DNA of 64,000 nucleotides, taken from the NCBI GenBank assembly GCA_032622095.1, contig CP136064.1, positions 3,592,280 through 3,656,279 on the forward strand, in the 5' to 3' direction. This document shows, piece after piece, positions 1-9,535 of this stretch. Both the position numbers and the translations under genes were made by a program. Numbering within the stretch: the stretch's first letter is position 1; each line of letters begins with the position of its first letter. The notes under the pieces are model-generated. The model had not been told where the DNA came from and did no database searches. It saw nothing but the letters and a program-made list of their open reading frames with translations. This DNA comes from Siphonodentalium dalli (lineage: Eukaryota > Mollusca > Scaphopoda > Gadilida > Siphonodentaliidae).

Positions 1-215
1 AACGGGAGTGTTATATAACCCTTTCATGACTGTCGTCTGTTTAGGTCTGTATGAGTCTCCAAACGGGAGTGTTATATAACCCTTTCATGACTGTCGTCTG
101 TTTAGGTCTGTATGAGTCTCCAAACGGGAGTGTTATATAACCCTTTCATGACTGTCGTCTGTTTAGGTCTGTATGAGTCTCCAAACGGGAGTGTTATATA
201 ACCCTTTCATGACTG
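1..215. repeat. 61-bp minisatellite, about 3.5 copies, cut by window edge
   Basis: A 61-bp unit begins at 1, 62, 123 and 184, with nearly identical copies. Each unit contains ATAACCCTTTCATGACTG, which is the terminal sequence of the MITE starting at 198. The array therefore looks grown from that MITE end plus flanking DNA. It may continue left of the window. Confidence 0.9.
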
Positions 216-522
216 GAGCTGCGCTGGTGCAGCATTAAAGATCATGTGCCAGTGCATTCTCTTATATATATATATACTGTCTCCCATAGGGAGCCTTGCA
301 TATTTAAGAGAATACACATGTAATTACTGTTAGGCCAATGTATCCCTTTTGGGAGACTCGCATATATAAGAGAATGCACTGACTTACAGGGTCAAGGTAA
401 ATATTGTTAGACCAATGTATTCTCTAATATATGAAAGTCTTCCTAGACTCGCATATATAAGAGAATGTATTGGCACAGGGTTTTTGCAAACTTTCAGGAA
501 GCCTCAGTCATGAAAGGGTTAA
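198..522. mobile_element. piggyBac-type MITE, subfamily with CCCTTTCATGACTG tips
   Basis: The tips are inverted (CCCTTTCATGACTG and CAGTCATGAAAGGG), with TTAA at the right junction (519-522) and ATAA at the left (198-201). TTAA targets and CCCTTT tips are the signature of the piggyBac superfamily. The interior holds several hairpin halves around TGCATTCTCTTATATA, the cassette shared with the other TTAA MITEs here. It has no coding capacity, and the left TSD is imperfect, perhaps because the tip was copied into the flanking minisatellite. Confidence 0.75.
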
Positions 523-780
523 AGACATTTTCAGTGATAAATGGACTGAAAACAATCTTCAAAATCTTAAGTGTGGGAGTGTAGTCGCTTTAATGCAATC
601 TACCTCCGTGGTCTTCTTCCTGATAAGATTTTAAATGAGACCCCTCTCAGGTTAAGAATTAATCAGTGAATGATATGTCTGTTTTGTTATGGTAATGTTA
701 TGCACTAACTGCAAATGACGCATATTATCCATTCAAATGCCCATGATATTAAGAATGTTCATAGGCTAGATATGGAGATG
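523..780. other. no gene seen
   Basis: AT-rich sequence between two MITEs. I see no exon, repeat or RNA gene here. Confidence 0.5.
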
Positions 781-782
781 TA

Positions 783-995
783 CAGTAATGCTCTAAATAA
801 TCAACTCCTTAACCACAGCAGAATTATGGGTAACTTTTCAGGATTTAGTCGGAAATATGGCTTGTTGCCATTCATCGACAAGCCCCCAGTGAGAGCTTTC
901 CGATGAATGGCAACAAGCCATATTTCCGACAAAATCCTGAAAAATTACCCATAATTCTGCTGTGGTTATGGAGTCGATTATTTAGGGCATTACTG
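783..995. mobile_element. fold-back MITE, CAGTAATGCCC family, copy 1
   Basis: A nearly perfect palindrome of about 100-bp arms around the centre near 887, with tips CAGTAATGCYCTAAATAATC. TA lies at both junctions (781-782, 996-997). Related copies lie at 22786, 23558 and 30475. The CAGT tip and TA flank would suit a Tc1/mariner-pogo type, but two other copies lack TA flanks, so the superfamily is open. Short reading frames across it are palindrome artefacts. Confidence 0.8.
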
Positions 996-1097
996 TATTC
1001 GCCTGACAACATGCAGCCTTTGCTTGGTTTCATAATTCAATTTATAATGATAATACTCTTTATTATAGCAGGCTCACAGGGGTCTGGGAGAATTTGA

Positions 1098-1157
1098 TTT
1101 TATGATGATGGACTACAACCCACGGCAATAGATCAAACTTGACTTTGTCAAGTTGAG
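1098..1157 (-). mobile_element. solo 5' hairpin end of a satellite-type (Helentron-like) element
   Basis: On the minus strand this reads AGCTCAACTTGACAAAGTC..., a hairpin followed by ATTGCCGTGGG. It matches the 5' end of the element at 3297 (AGCTCAACTTACTTTG, then ATTGCCATGG). No body follows, so it is a truncated end. Confidence 0.45.
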
Positions 1158-1296
1158 CTAATAATTAATCAGGTTTTTTTGCTTAATAATATCGTAATAC
1201 ATGGATGTTTGCGATGAAAACTAAGATCTAAGGAAGGGTTTGATATTTTGAAAAATAATGTTTTTGAAGCCATTTTTCTATGATTTAATAGGCCAA

Positions 1297-1825
1297 TCTA
1301 ATATATATTTGAGGAAAGTTTGTGTGTCTGTGTGGCCGCGATGGACTCAAACGGAACCAACATAGGCCCATCCATTTGTTCATGCGGCGTGAACTTTACC
1401 TTCAAACCGGTGACCTTCAACCCATAACGCGGGCATGTCCGTCTGTCCGTGCGGCGTGAGCTTGACCTTCGAGTGACCTTGAACTCAAATCTCGGGATCC
1501 GCTGAGCCGATTTCCAGCGAATTTGGTGGAAACGGATAGTATGAGGCGCTGAGCAATTTCGTCATGCCCGTGCGGCGTGACCTTGACCTTCGAGTGACCT
1601 TCACTCTCTATCTCAGGATCCGATGGGACGATCGGGATGAAATTTTGTAGGTAGGGATGGTTTGGGTAGTCAAACATTTTCAACGGGTAGCGGCGTGCCT
1701 TGACCTTTCAAATGACCTTGAACCTGTATCTCGGTATCCGCTGTTCGATTTCCACCATTTTTGGGGTGTTGGTGTAAAAAAAAACAACACAACGACTCTC
1801 CCCGTCAGGACGGGTACCCAGCTAG
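1297..1825 (+). mobile_element. non-autonomous Helitron C
   Basis: The 5' end reads TCTAATATATATTTG directly after an A. The 3' end is a hairpin (CCCGTCAGGACGGG), seven bases, then CTAG followed by T. TC...hairpin...CTRR inserted between A and T is diagnostic for canonical Helitrons. The body has repeats of about 120 bp with the phrase GTGCGGCGTGA and a GTCC-like tract. The last 55 bp (1771 on) form the left edge of the 2.7 kb tandem duplication. Confidence 0.8.
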
Positions 1826-1882
1826 TATATATATATATAAAAACAAAAAATTTCCAGACCCCCGTGAGTTCATGGGCCACTA

Positions 1883-1916
<34 letters not shown>
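1826..1916. repeat. (TA)n tract between Helitrons
   Basis: A TA microsatellite occupies most of 1880-1916, separating the CTAG end of Helitron C from the TC start of Helitron A. AT-rich targets fit Helitron insertion between A and T. Confidence 0.8.
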
Positions 1917-1921
<5 letters not shown>

Positions 1922-2330
1922 TATATATTTTGAAGACCTCTGTTTGTCTGTATGTCATTTATACAAATCTACGATTCTCGACCGATCGGGACGAAACTTG
2001 GTACGTGTGTGTAGTTTGACCAGGCGGTCGTCGTTGTCATATTGGCGAGCCCGTGCGGCGCCCGCTTCGCGCATGCGCAGACGAGATCTCGGAAACGGGT
2101 GGAGCTATCGACTTGAAATTTGCTATGTGAATGTATCTTGCCCCGGATACAAATTTTATCGGGTCGCCGAGCCCGTGCGACGCCAGCTTCGCGCATGCGC
2201 AGACCAGATCTCGGAAACGGGTGGAGCTATCGACTTGAAATTTGGTTTTTGAATAGCCCGGACAATGTCGGGCTCTCGACTTGAAATTTGGTTTTTGAAT
2301 AGCCCGGACAACGTCGGGCTCATCGGATAG
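1917..2330 (+). mobile_element. non-autonomous Helitron A, copy 1
   Basis: The 5' end is TCTCTTATATATTTTGAAG. The body has about 120-bp units containing GCGCATGCGCAGAC and GATCTCGGAAACGGGTGG. The 3' hairpin GCCCGGACAACGTCGGGC is followed by TCATCGG and ATAG, a mutated CTAG. A longer relative lies at 38719-40505 on the other strand and keeps CTAG. The 3' end abuts the 5' TC of Helitron B exactly. Confidence 0.8.
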
Positions 2331-2971
2331 TCTACTATATATTTTGAGACTTCCGTATACATGTATGTGTATATCCTTTATAGACTCAAAAACGGCTCGA
2401 CCGATTGAGCTCAAACTTGTTATCTAAGGGTAAAAAGCCACGAGAAGTGCCATCGCACCGCTTCTGAGAACGTCCGAGCACTCCTTGACCCTTCGCACCG
2501 CCACCGTCGTTGGAATTGATGGGTTAATGATTAAGGAGCGTTCGTATCTACGGTGTCGTTGTTAAAGAGCGTTTATATACACCAGTATAAATACGGCTCA
2601 ATCGACCGTCTCGGAAACTGGGCATATCAAGACGAAATTTCGTACTTAGGGCTTCCAAGGGACGGGGGAGATTTTCGTCGGGTCAGTTTGTCCGCCTGAG
2701 GTGACCTTAAAACGGGTGCCTACAAATTACCTTGGGTGATATCTCGGTCATAAGCGGTGACATCGACGTGAAATTTGTTATGTATGGTCAACTCGGGACG
2801 GGGAATATTTTTGTCCGGTTATTTTGTCCACCCAACATGACCTTGAAACGGGTACCCGCAAATGATAGCATGCTGTTGGCGTGCCTGTAAAGGGTTACCT
2901 TGAAAAACAAAAATTAATGGATCGACCAAAGCCATGGGACCAATCCCGCCAGTGGCGGGCTAATCTGCTAG
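2331..2971 (+). mobile_element. non-autonomous Helitron B, copy 1
   Basis: It starts TCTACTATATATTTTGAG and ends with hairpin CCCGCCAGTGGCGGG, eight bases, CTAG, then T. It has no coding capacity. It shares a similar 5' tip with Helitron A but has a different body and 3' hairpin. Confidence 0.85.
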
Positions 2972-3296
2972 TATATATATAAAAAACACTTAGGGTACCC
3001 TTGTGAATCAATTGGCCAATATAAAAAAAAAAAATCCCAGACCCCTATTTTTGGTCCCCTCCTAAATTTTTTTTATTGGGATACATGTAGTTCTGTAGTT
3101 CCGAGGTAAACTTGATTTTCTCATGCCTTAACTTTCAAAGTATATTGTAATGACCAATTAATCATCTATTTCAATCAAATTGGGCAATTTATATCACATT
3201 GTATAGAAATGACCATTTACATTGGAATGGCCTATTGTTCATCTGGAGAGATTCTCATGGAAAATGAGCAGATGACGACCCTCAGTTATCATTATT
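2972..3296. other. spacer, no gene; carries a repeated 75-bp block
   Basis: AT-rich spacer. The segment 3222-3296 (starts CATTTACATTGGAATGG) is repeated at 5930-6004 and again, diverged, at 7371-7452, so it flanks the satellite-type element on both sides. Confidence 0.6.
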
Positions 3297-4525
3297 AGCT
3301 CAACTTACTTTGTAAGTTTGAGCTATTGCCATGGTTTGGCGTCCGTCGTCCGTGTGTCCGTCAACAATTTCCTTTGGCGCGGGCTACAGGTCGTACCTTT
3401 GGTCTGACCTTTATGAAATTTGTCATGAATGTTGACATTGACATGTAGATGGGAACGAGTCATTTTGGGGTCATTTGGCAAAAAAACATGGCCGCTGGTG
3501 GCCATCTTGGATTTCAAAATTCAATCCATTGGCGCGGGCTACAGGTCGTACTGTTCATCTTATCATCATGAAATTTGTCATGGATGTTAATATTGACATG
3601 TAGATGGGAACGAGTCATTTTGGGGTCGTTCGGCCAAAAAACATGGCCGTCAGCAGCCATCTTGGATATTACTCTTTGCATGACTAAATCCTTTGGCGCG
3701 AGCTACAGGTCGTAGTTTTGGTCGGAACTTCATGAAATTTGTCATGGATGTTAACAATGAAATGTAGATGGGAACGAGTGATTTTGGTGTCATTCGTCTA
3801 AAAAACATGGCCGCCAGCAGCCATCTTGGATTTTACTCTTTGCATGACTAAATCCTTTGGCGCGGGCTACAGGTCATACCTTTGATCTGATCTTTATGAA
3901 ATTTGTCATGAATGTTGACATTGACATGTAGATGGGAACGAGTCATTTTGGGGTTATTTGGCCAAAAAACATGGCCGCTGGTGGCCATCTTGGATTTCAA
4001 AATTCAATCCATTGGCGCGGGCTACAGGTTGTACTGTTCGTCTGATCATCATGATATTTGTCATGGATGTTAATATTAACATGTAGATGGGAACGAGTGA
4101 TTTTGGGGTCGTTCGGCCAAAAAACATGTCCACCAGCAGCCATATTGGATTTGACTCTTTAAATCCTTTGGTGCGGGCTACAGGTTGTAGCTTTGGTCGG
4201 AACTTCATGAAATTTGTCATGGATGTTAACAATGATATGTACATGTAGATGGGAAACGAGTCATTTTGGGGTCGTTCAGCCGAAAAACATGGCCGCCAGC
4301 AGTCATCTTGGATTTTACTCTTTGCATGACTAAATCCTTGGGCACAGGCTTCAGGTCGTACCTTTGATCAGATCATTATGAGATTTGTAAAGGCTGTAGA
4401 TGGGAACAGGTCATTGTGTGGTAATTCGGAAAAAAACATGGCCATTTTAGAATTTACTCTTTGCATCACTAAATCCTTTGGCACACCATAATCATCACAT
4501 TCCTGATCCGATCATTATGAAACCT
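3297..4525 (+). mobile_element. satellite-type (Helentron-like) element, AGCTCAA family, 3' part lost
   Basis: The 5' terminal hairpin is AGCTCAACTTACTTTGTAAG..GAGCT. It is followed by a GTCC-like tract (GTCCGTCGTCCGTGTGTCCG) and then about seven units of roughly 160 bp, each with GGCGCGGGCTACAGGTCGTA and CATGGCCGC. The copy is cut at 4525 by the duplication junction. The complete version is at 6005-7374. Confidence 0.75.
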
Positions 4526-4636
4526 GGTGTAAAAAAAACAACACAACGACTCTCCCCGTCAGGACGGGTACCCAGCTAGTATATATATATATAAAAACAA
4601 AAAAATTCCAGACCCCCGTGAGTTCATGGGCCACTA

Positions 4637-4670
<34 letters not shown>

Positions 4671-4675
<5 letters not shown>

Positions 4676-5038
4676 TATATATTTTGAAGACCTCTGTTTG
4701 TCTGTATGTCATTTATACAAATCTACGATTCTCGACCGATCGGGACGAAACTTGGTACGTGTGTGTAGTTTGACCAGGCGGTCGTCGTTGTCATATTGGC
4801 GAGCCCGTGCGGCGCCCGCTTCGCGCATGCGCAGACGAGATCTCGGAAACGGGTGGAGCTATCGACTTGAAATTTGCTATGTGAATGTATCTTGCCCCGG
4901 ATACAAATTTTATCGGGTCGCCGAGCCCGTGCGACGCCAGCTTCGCGCATGCGCAGACCAGATCTCGGAAACGGGTGGAGCTATCGACTTGAAATTTGGT
5001 TTTTGAATAGCCCGGACAACGTCGGGCTCATCGGATAG
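4671..5038 (+). mobile_element. non-autonomous Helitron A, copy 2
   Basis: Duplicate of 1917-2330 within the second block, one 46-bp unit shorter. Same TC start, same hairpin and same mutated ATAG end abutting Helitron B. Confidence 0.8.
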
Positions 5039-5679
5039 TCTACTATATATTTTGAGACTTCCGTATACATGTATGTGTATATCCTTTATAGACTCAAAAA
5101 CGGCTCGACCGATTGAGCTCAAACTTGTTATCTAAGGGTAAAAAGCCACGAGAAGTGCCATCGCACCGCTTCTGAGAACGTCCGAGCACTCCTTGACCCT
5201 TCGCACCGCCACCGTCGTTGGAATTGATGGGTTAATGATTAAGGAGCGTTCGTATCTACGGTGTCGTTGTTAAAGAGCGTTTATATACACCAGTATAAAT
5301 ACGGCTCAATCGACCGTCTCGGAAACTGGGCATATCAAGACGAAATTTCGTACTTAGGGCTTCCAAGGGACGGGGGAGATTTTCGTCGGGTCAGTTTGTC
5401 CGCCTGAGGTGACCTTAAAACGGGTGCCTACAAATTACCTTGGGTGATATCTCGGTCATAAGCGGTGACATCGACGTGAAATTTGTTATGTATGGTCAAC
5501 TCGGGACGGGGAATATTTTTGTCCGGTTATTTTGTCCACCCAACATGACCTTGAAACGGGTACCCGCAAATGATAGCATGCTGTTGGCGTGCCTGTAAAG
5601 GGTTACCTTGAAAAACAAAAATTAATGGATCGACCAAAGCCATGGGACCAATCCCGCCAGTGGCGGGCTAATCTGCTAG
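5039..5679 (+). mobile_element. non-autonomous Helitron B, copy 2
   Basis: Duplicate of 2331-2971, with the same TCTACTATA start and CTAG end. Confidence 0.85.
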
Positions 5680-6004
5680 TATATATATAAAAAACACTTA
5701 GGGTACCCTTGTGAATCAATTGGCCAATATAAAAAAAAAAATTCCCAGACCCCTATTTTTGGTCCCCTCCTAAATTTTTTTTATTGGGATACATGTAGTT
5801 CTGTAGTTCCGAGGTAAACTTGATTTTCTCATGCCTTAACTTTCAAAGTATATTGTAATGACCAATTAATCATCTATTTCAATCAAATTGGGCAATTTAT
5901 ATCACATTGTATAGAAATGACCATTTACATTGGAATGGCCTATTGTTCATCTGGAGAGATTCTCATGGAAAATGAGCAGATGACGACCCTCAGTTATCAT
6001 TATT

Positions 6005-7374
6005 AGCTCAACTTACTTTGTAAGTTTGAGCTATTGCCATGGTTTGGCGTCCGTCGTCCGTGTGTCCGTCAACAATTTCCTTTGGCGCGGGCTACAGGTC
6101 GTACCTTTGGTCTGACCTTTATGAAATTTGTCATGAATGTTGACATTGACATGTAGATGGGAACGAGTCATTTTGGGGTCATTTGGCAAAAAAACATGGC
6201 CGCTGGTGGCCATCTTGGATTTCAAAATTCAATCCATTGGCGCGGGCTACAGGTCGTACTGTTCATCTTATCATCATGAAATTTGTCATGGATGTTAATA
6301 TTGACATGTAGATGGGAACGAGTCATTTTGGGGTCGTTCGGCCAAAAAACATGGCCGTCAGCAGCCATCTTGGATATTACTCTTTGCATGACTAAATCCT
6401 TTGGCGCGAGCTACAGGTCGTAGTTTTGGTCGGAACTTCATGAAATTTGTCATGGATGTTAACAATGAAATGTAGATGGGAACGAGTGATTTTGGTGTCA
6501 TTCGTCTAAAAAACATGGCCGCCAGCAGCCATCTTGGATTTTACTCTTTGCATGACTAAATCCTTTGGCGCGGGCTACAGGTCATACCTTTGATCTGATC
6601 TTTATGAAATTTGTCATGAATGTTGACATTGACATGTAGATGGGAACGAGTCATTTTGGGGTTATTTGGCCAAAAAACATGGCCGCTGGTGGCCATCTTG
6701 GATTTCAAAATTCAATCCATTGGCGCGGGCTACAGGTTGTACTGTTCGTCTGATCATCATGATATTTGTCATGGATGTTAATATTAACATGTAGATGGGA
6801 ACGAGTGATTTTGGGGTCGTTCGGCCAAAAAACATGTCCACCAGCAGCCATATTGGATTTGACTCTTTAAATCCTTTGGTGCGGGCTACAGGTTGTAGCT
6901 TTGGTCGGAACTTCATGAAATTTGTCATGGATGTTAACAATGATATGTACATGTAGATGGGAAACGAGTCATTTTGGGGTCGTTCAGCCGAAAAACATGG
7001 CCGCCAGCAGTCATCTTGTATTTTACTCTTTGCATGACTAAATCCTTGGGCACAGGCTTCAGGTCGTACCTTTGATCAGATCATTATGAGATTTGTAAAG
7101 GCTGTAGATGGGAACAGGTCATTGTGTGGTAATTCGGAAAAAAACATGGCCATTTTAGAATTTACTCTTTGCATCACTAAATCCTTTGGCACACCATAAT
7201 CATCACATTCCTGATCCGATCATTATGAAACCTGTCATGAATGTTGATATTGACATGTACATCTAGTCTTACTTAGACGTTTCAATTAGCACCTTTCCTA
7301 TTCCTCCATTTACTGTCAACCATTAAATTATTCCCCTACCTAAGTTGAGCTACAGTGTCATTGACACTTTCATT
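6005..7374 (+). mobile_element. satellite-type (Helentron-like) element, AGCTCAA family, complete
   Basis: 5' hairpin, GTCC-like tract and 160-bp units as at 3297. The 3' end reads AAGTTGAGCTACAGTGTCATTGAC..., a hairpin AGTGTC-ATT-GACACT followed by TTCATT. Part of the 5' motif (AGTTGAGCT) recurs just inside the 3' hairpin, as in Helentrons with subterminal inverted repeats. It is flanked on both sides by copies of a 75-bp block (5930-6004, 7371-7452). It encodes no protein; the long frames on the minus strand are read through the 160-bp units. Confidence 0.75.
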
Positions 7375-7433
7375 TACATTGGAATGGCATATTGTTCATC
7401 TGGAGAGATGCTCATGGAAAATGAGCAGAAGAC

Positions 7434-7495
7434 GACCCCCAGTTACCATTATTTGATGAGATTTTGATATTATAATATTTTTAGATGGTACGAGA
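7434..7495 (+). repeat. copy of the intron-exon border of gene 1
   Basis: Reads CCCCAGTTACC..TTTGATGAG..TTTTTAGATGG and resembles 9281-9332, the real acceptor of the exon at 9321. A third copy of the acceptor stretch ends at 9271. The TTAA insertion at 7496 follows directly. These are potential cryptic acceptors. Confidence 0.6.
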
Positions 7496-9227
7496 TTAAC
7501 CCTTTACCCAACAAACCGGCCAAAACCGGCCAAATAAAGCTTCAACAGCCTAAAATATCTTCGGTCTGTCTCAATAGAACCATACAAATATGGATATCAT
7601 TGGAACCGGTTCATTGACCACATTGTGATGGTTACAGTTATACCCTGTGCCAATGCATTCTCTTATATATGCGAGTCGACCATAGGTCGCCTCGCATATA
7701 TAAGAGAATGCATTGGCCTAAAAAAAATCTTTTTTTAACACTTTTTACCATTTTTATGTTTACCCATACCATGTATGGTAAACATAGTGTCGTTGTCCGG
7801 ATTGACCACTCGTCGTTCGTCCGTCCGTCCGTCTGTCCGTCCGTCTGTCCGTCCGTAGACACTTCACGTGTAATGCGATAACTCAAACATTTTCTATCCA
7901 ATCAGAAGCAAATTTTGTATATGGGTATATCAGCCCAAAATACAGATCGAGTTCGAATTTGGGTTTGATCCGAGTTTTTGTTACAGAGTTATGGCCCTTT
8001 TTCTACTTAGAATTCACACATTCTGCCATAACTCAAACATTTTTTATCTGATTGGAACCAAATTTGGTATGTGAGTTTCACAGCTCAAAATACAGATCTA
8101 GTTCGAATATGGGTTTGATCCGATTTATTTTAAAGGAGTTATGACCCTTTTTTGAGAAAAAACTATTGATTTAAAAAAAAAAATATTTTTAACTTTTATA
8201 ATAATAATAAAAAAAATGTCATTGACATTGTCATTTGTTTTCATTTAGATATTGATGATTATGATACAAGTTGATAAAAAGATTTCCAATGTGTCCCTTT
8301 AATTTTTTAAAATAATTAAAAACAATTATAACCATTATAACTCTGCCAAGGGTACCCCGAATCACCACACCAAATTTGATTAAATCGGTCCAAAATCTTG
8401 TGTTATGTACTGGTAAATCTGTTTGGAGCAACATTAAATCCAATTCACCAATTGCATTTGGACTACTTAGCTATTGATAAAGCTATATTATTTTCTGATG
8501 TCTCTTATGTCAATGTGCAAATAATCTGATAAAGAAGCCTGTAGTATCTAATTTAAAATAAAGATTCAACAATAAACATCACATGATATTAACAGTAGAC
8601 TTGGACATCTGTGCTGCATAGTTATATCTTCAGATGGTCTGATATCATTATAATTGTTATTAGTTTAATAGAGGTCAGTGTTCAACATAAACAATTCCTG
8701 TGATTTTTTGACAGCTGTGCTATATAATTGATATTAATGGGTCAGTGGTGAGGTTGCTTATCTGTATACTAGGACACATTATTATTGTAAACTTAAATTG
8801 GACTCTCTTAACCCAAGTATTCCATGTCCAGGGCACACCTACACATTTAACCCACGGACTTGCTGGCTGTGGCGGTTTAGCATTACAGATCCTGTACCAG
8901 TGCATTCTCTTATATAAATGCCAGTGACCCATAAATTCCAATAATTTGTGTTATGTACATTTGTCTATAATAGTACATAACAGTGTACTCTATAATTCAA
9001 CACCGAAACTCTCATTTATCCGATCATATTAAATTTTTATCGCCAAGGGATGGGTTAACATCTGCCGATCGTGATCGGCCTCTCGTTTCTTACATTCTTT
9101 AACAATTTTATAATTTTTAATGTGTTAAGCCAATACATTCTCTTATATATGCGAGGCGACCTATGGTCGACTCGCATATATAAGAGAATGCATTGGCACA
9201 GGGCCGTTCTGTTGGGTAAAGGGTTAA
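7496..9227. mobile_element. piggyBac-type MITE (CCCTTTACCCAACA tips), interrupted
   Basis: TTAA duplications lie at 7496-7499 and 9224-9227, with tips CCCTTTACCCAACA and TGTTGGGTAAAGGG (one variant base). Both arms end in long hairpins (7648-7715 and 9125-9200) with the GCATTCTCTTATATATGCGA core. The 390-bp relative at 24452 lacks the 1332-bp insert present here at 7756-9087. Confidence 0.9.
7756..9087 (+). mobile_element. satellite-type (Helentron-like) element nested in MITE, ATGTTTACC family
   Basis: The 5' hairpin is ATGTTTACCCATACCATG..GGTAAACAT. Next comes TCCGTCCGTCCGTCTGTCC, then about 120-bp units containing GAGTTATGGCCCTTTTT and CAAATTTGGTATGTGAGTTT. The 3' hairpin GCCGATCGTGATCGGC is followed by CTCTCGTT. 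Against the uninterrupted MITE at 24452 the insert is bounded exactly, inside a T run, with no target duplication. A second copy is at 38753-39907. It encodes no protein. Confidence 0.85.
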
Positions 9228-9320
9228 CTTCACTATAAATTGATCATTTTTTATATTTAAATATTTTTAGATGGTACCCCAGTTTATCTTCATTATTTGA
9301 TGAGGTTTTGATATTTTTAG

Positions 9321-9485
9321 ATGGGATGAGAGGTCTCCAGCTGTTAGGGCACGACCAGAAGCAGAGCACATCATCGCGAAACAGACAACAGACCATCTGA
9401 GTGAAATTATGAACATGACTGACTCACCTTCATCACCAACTCATCAGTCGAAGAATCTAAGACACTTACAACAAACCCCAACTCC
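9321..9485 (+). CDS. penultimate coding exon of an unrecognised gene (gene 1)
   Basis: A 165-bp open exon lies between a good acceptor (TATTTTTAG, ends 9320) and a consensus donor (GTGAGTAT, 9486). It starts with one base and ends with two bases of split codons. The peptide begins WDERSPAVRARPEAEHIIAK and ends in a Ser/Pro/Thr-rich stretch (SPSSP, QQTPTP). It joins in phase to 22529. The segment RARPEAEHII..EIM resembles RTRPEGMEIY..SIM of the last exon, so it is a repeated motif. I do not recognise the family. It looks hydrophilic and low in complexity, with no membrane segment, perhaps a cytoskeletal or ciliary type, but that is a guess. Upstream exons lie outside the window or were missed. 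Confidence 0.7.
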
Positions 9486-9528
9486 GTGAGTATATAAATT
9501 GTTTATAAGAAACCCTGACTCCATGAGA
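9475..9528 (+). repeat. minisatellite containing the exon donor, left part
   Basis: Units of about 38 bp (CCCCAACTCCGTGAGTATAT...TTTATAAGAAA). The first unit holds the true donor CC|GTGAGT. Later units read GCATGAGT or CCATGAGA, so they lack the GT. The array was split by the element at 9536 and continues at 11219-11309. Confidence 0.75.
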
Positions 9529-9535
9529 ATATAAA

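Larger units (their letters stand above)
1771..4525 (+). repeat. 2.7 kb head-to-tail duplication, copy 1
   Basis: This block recurs almost unchanged at 4526-7233. The left edge lies inside Helitron C (GGTGTAAAAA). The right edge lies inside the satellite body of the element starting at 3297 (ATGAAACCT). Copy 1 carries one extra 46-bp unit near 2235-2300, inside Helitron A. I noticed only a few other differences, so it is recent, or possibly an assembly duplication. Confidence 0.9.
4526..7233 (+). repeat. 2.7 kb head-to-tail duplication, copy 2
   Basis: Second copy of 1771-4525, starting GGTGTAAAAA and ending ATGAAACCT. It contains the tail of Helitron C, Helitrons A and B, the spacer, and most of a satellite-type element. 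It lacks the 46-bp unit seen near 2235-2300. After 7233 the sequence runs on into the natural 3' end of the satellite-type element, which shows that this is the parental right side. Confidence 0.9.

Noticed and set aside
1657-2414. Overlapping frames of 70-160 codons on both strands, repeated at 4515-5122 and 39962-40573
   Set aside because: They run through Helitron bodies and TA tracts, follow the TE copies, and show no protein family motif.
1771-7233. Direct repeats of 2.7 kb as long terminal repeats of a retroelement
   Set aside because: The two copies abut each other with nothing between, and they consist of Helitrons and a satellite-type element.
7930-8110. GTTCGAATATGGG-type words as tRNA B boxes
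   Set aside because: They recur in every satellite body unit and no tRNA cloverleaf or A box is present.
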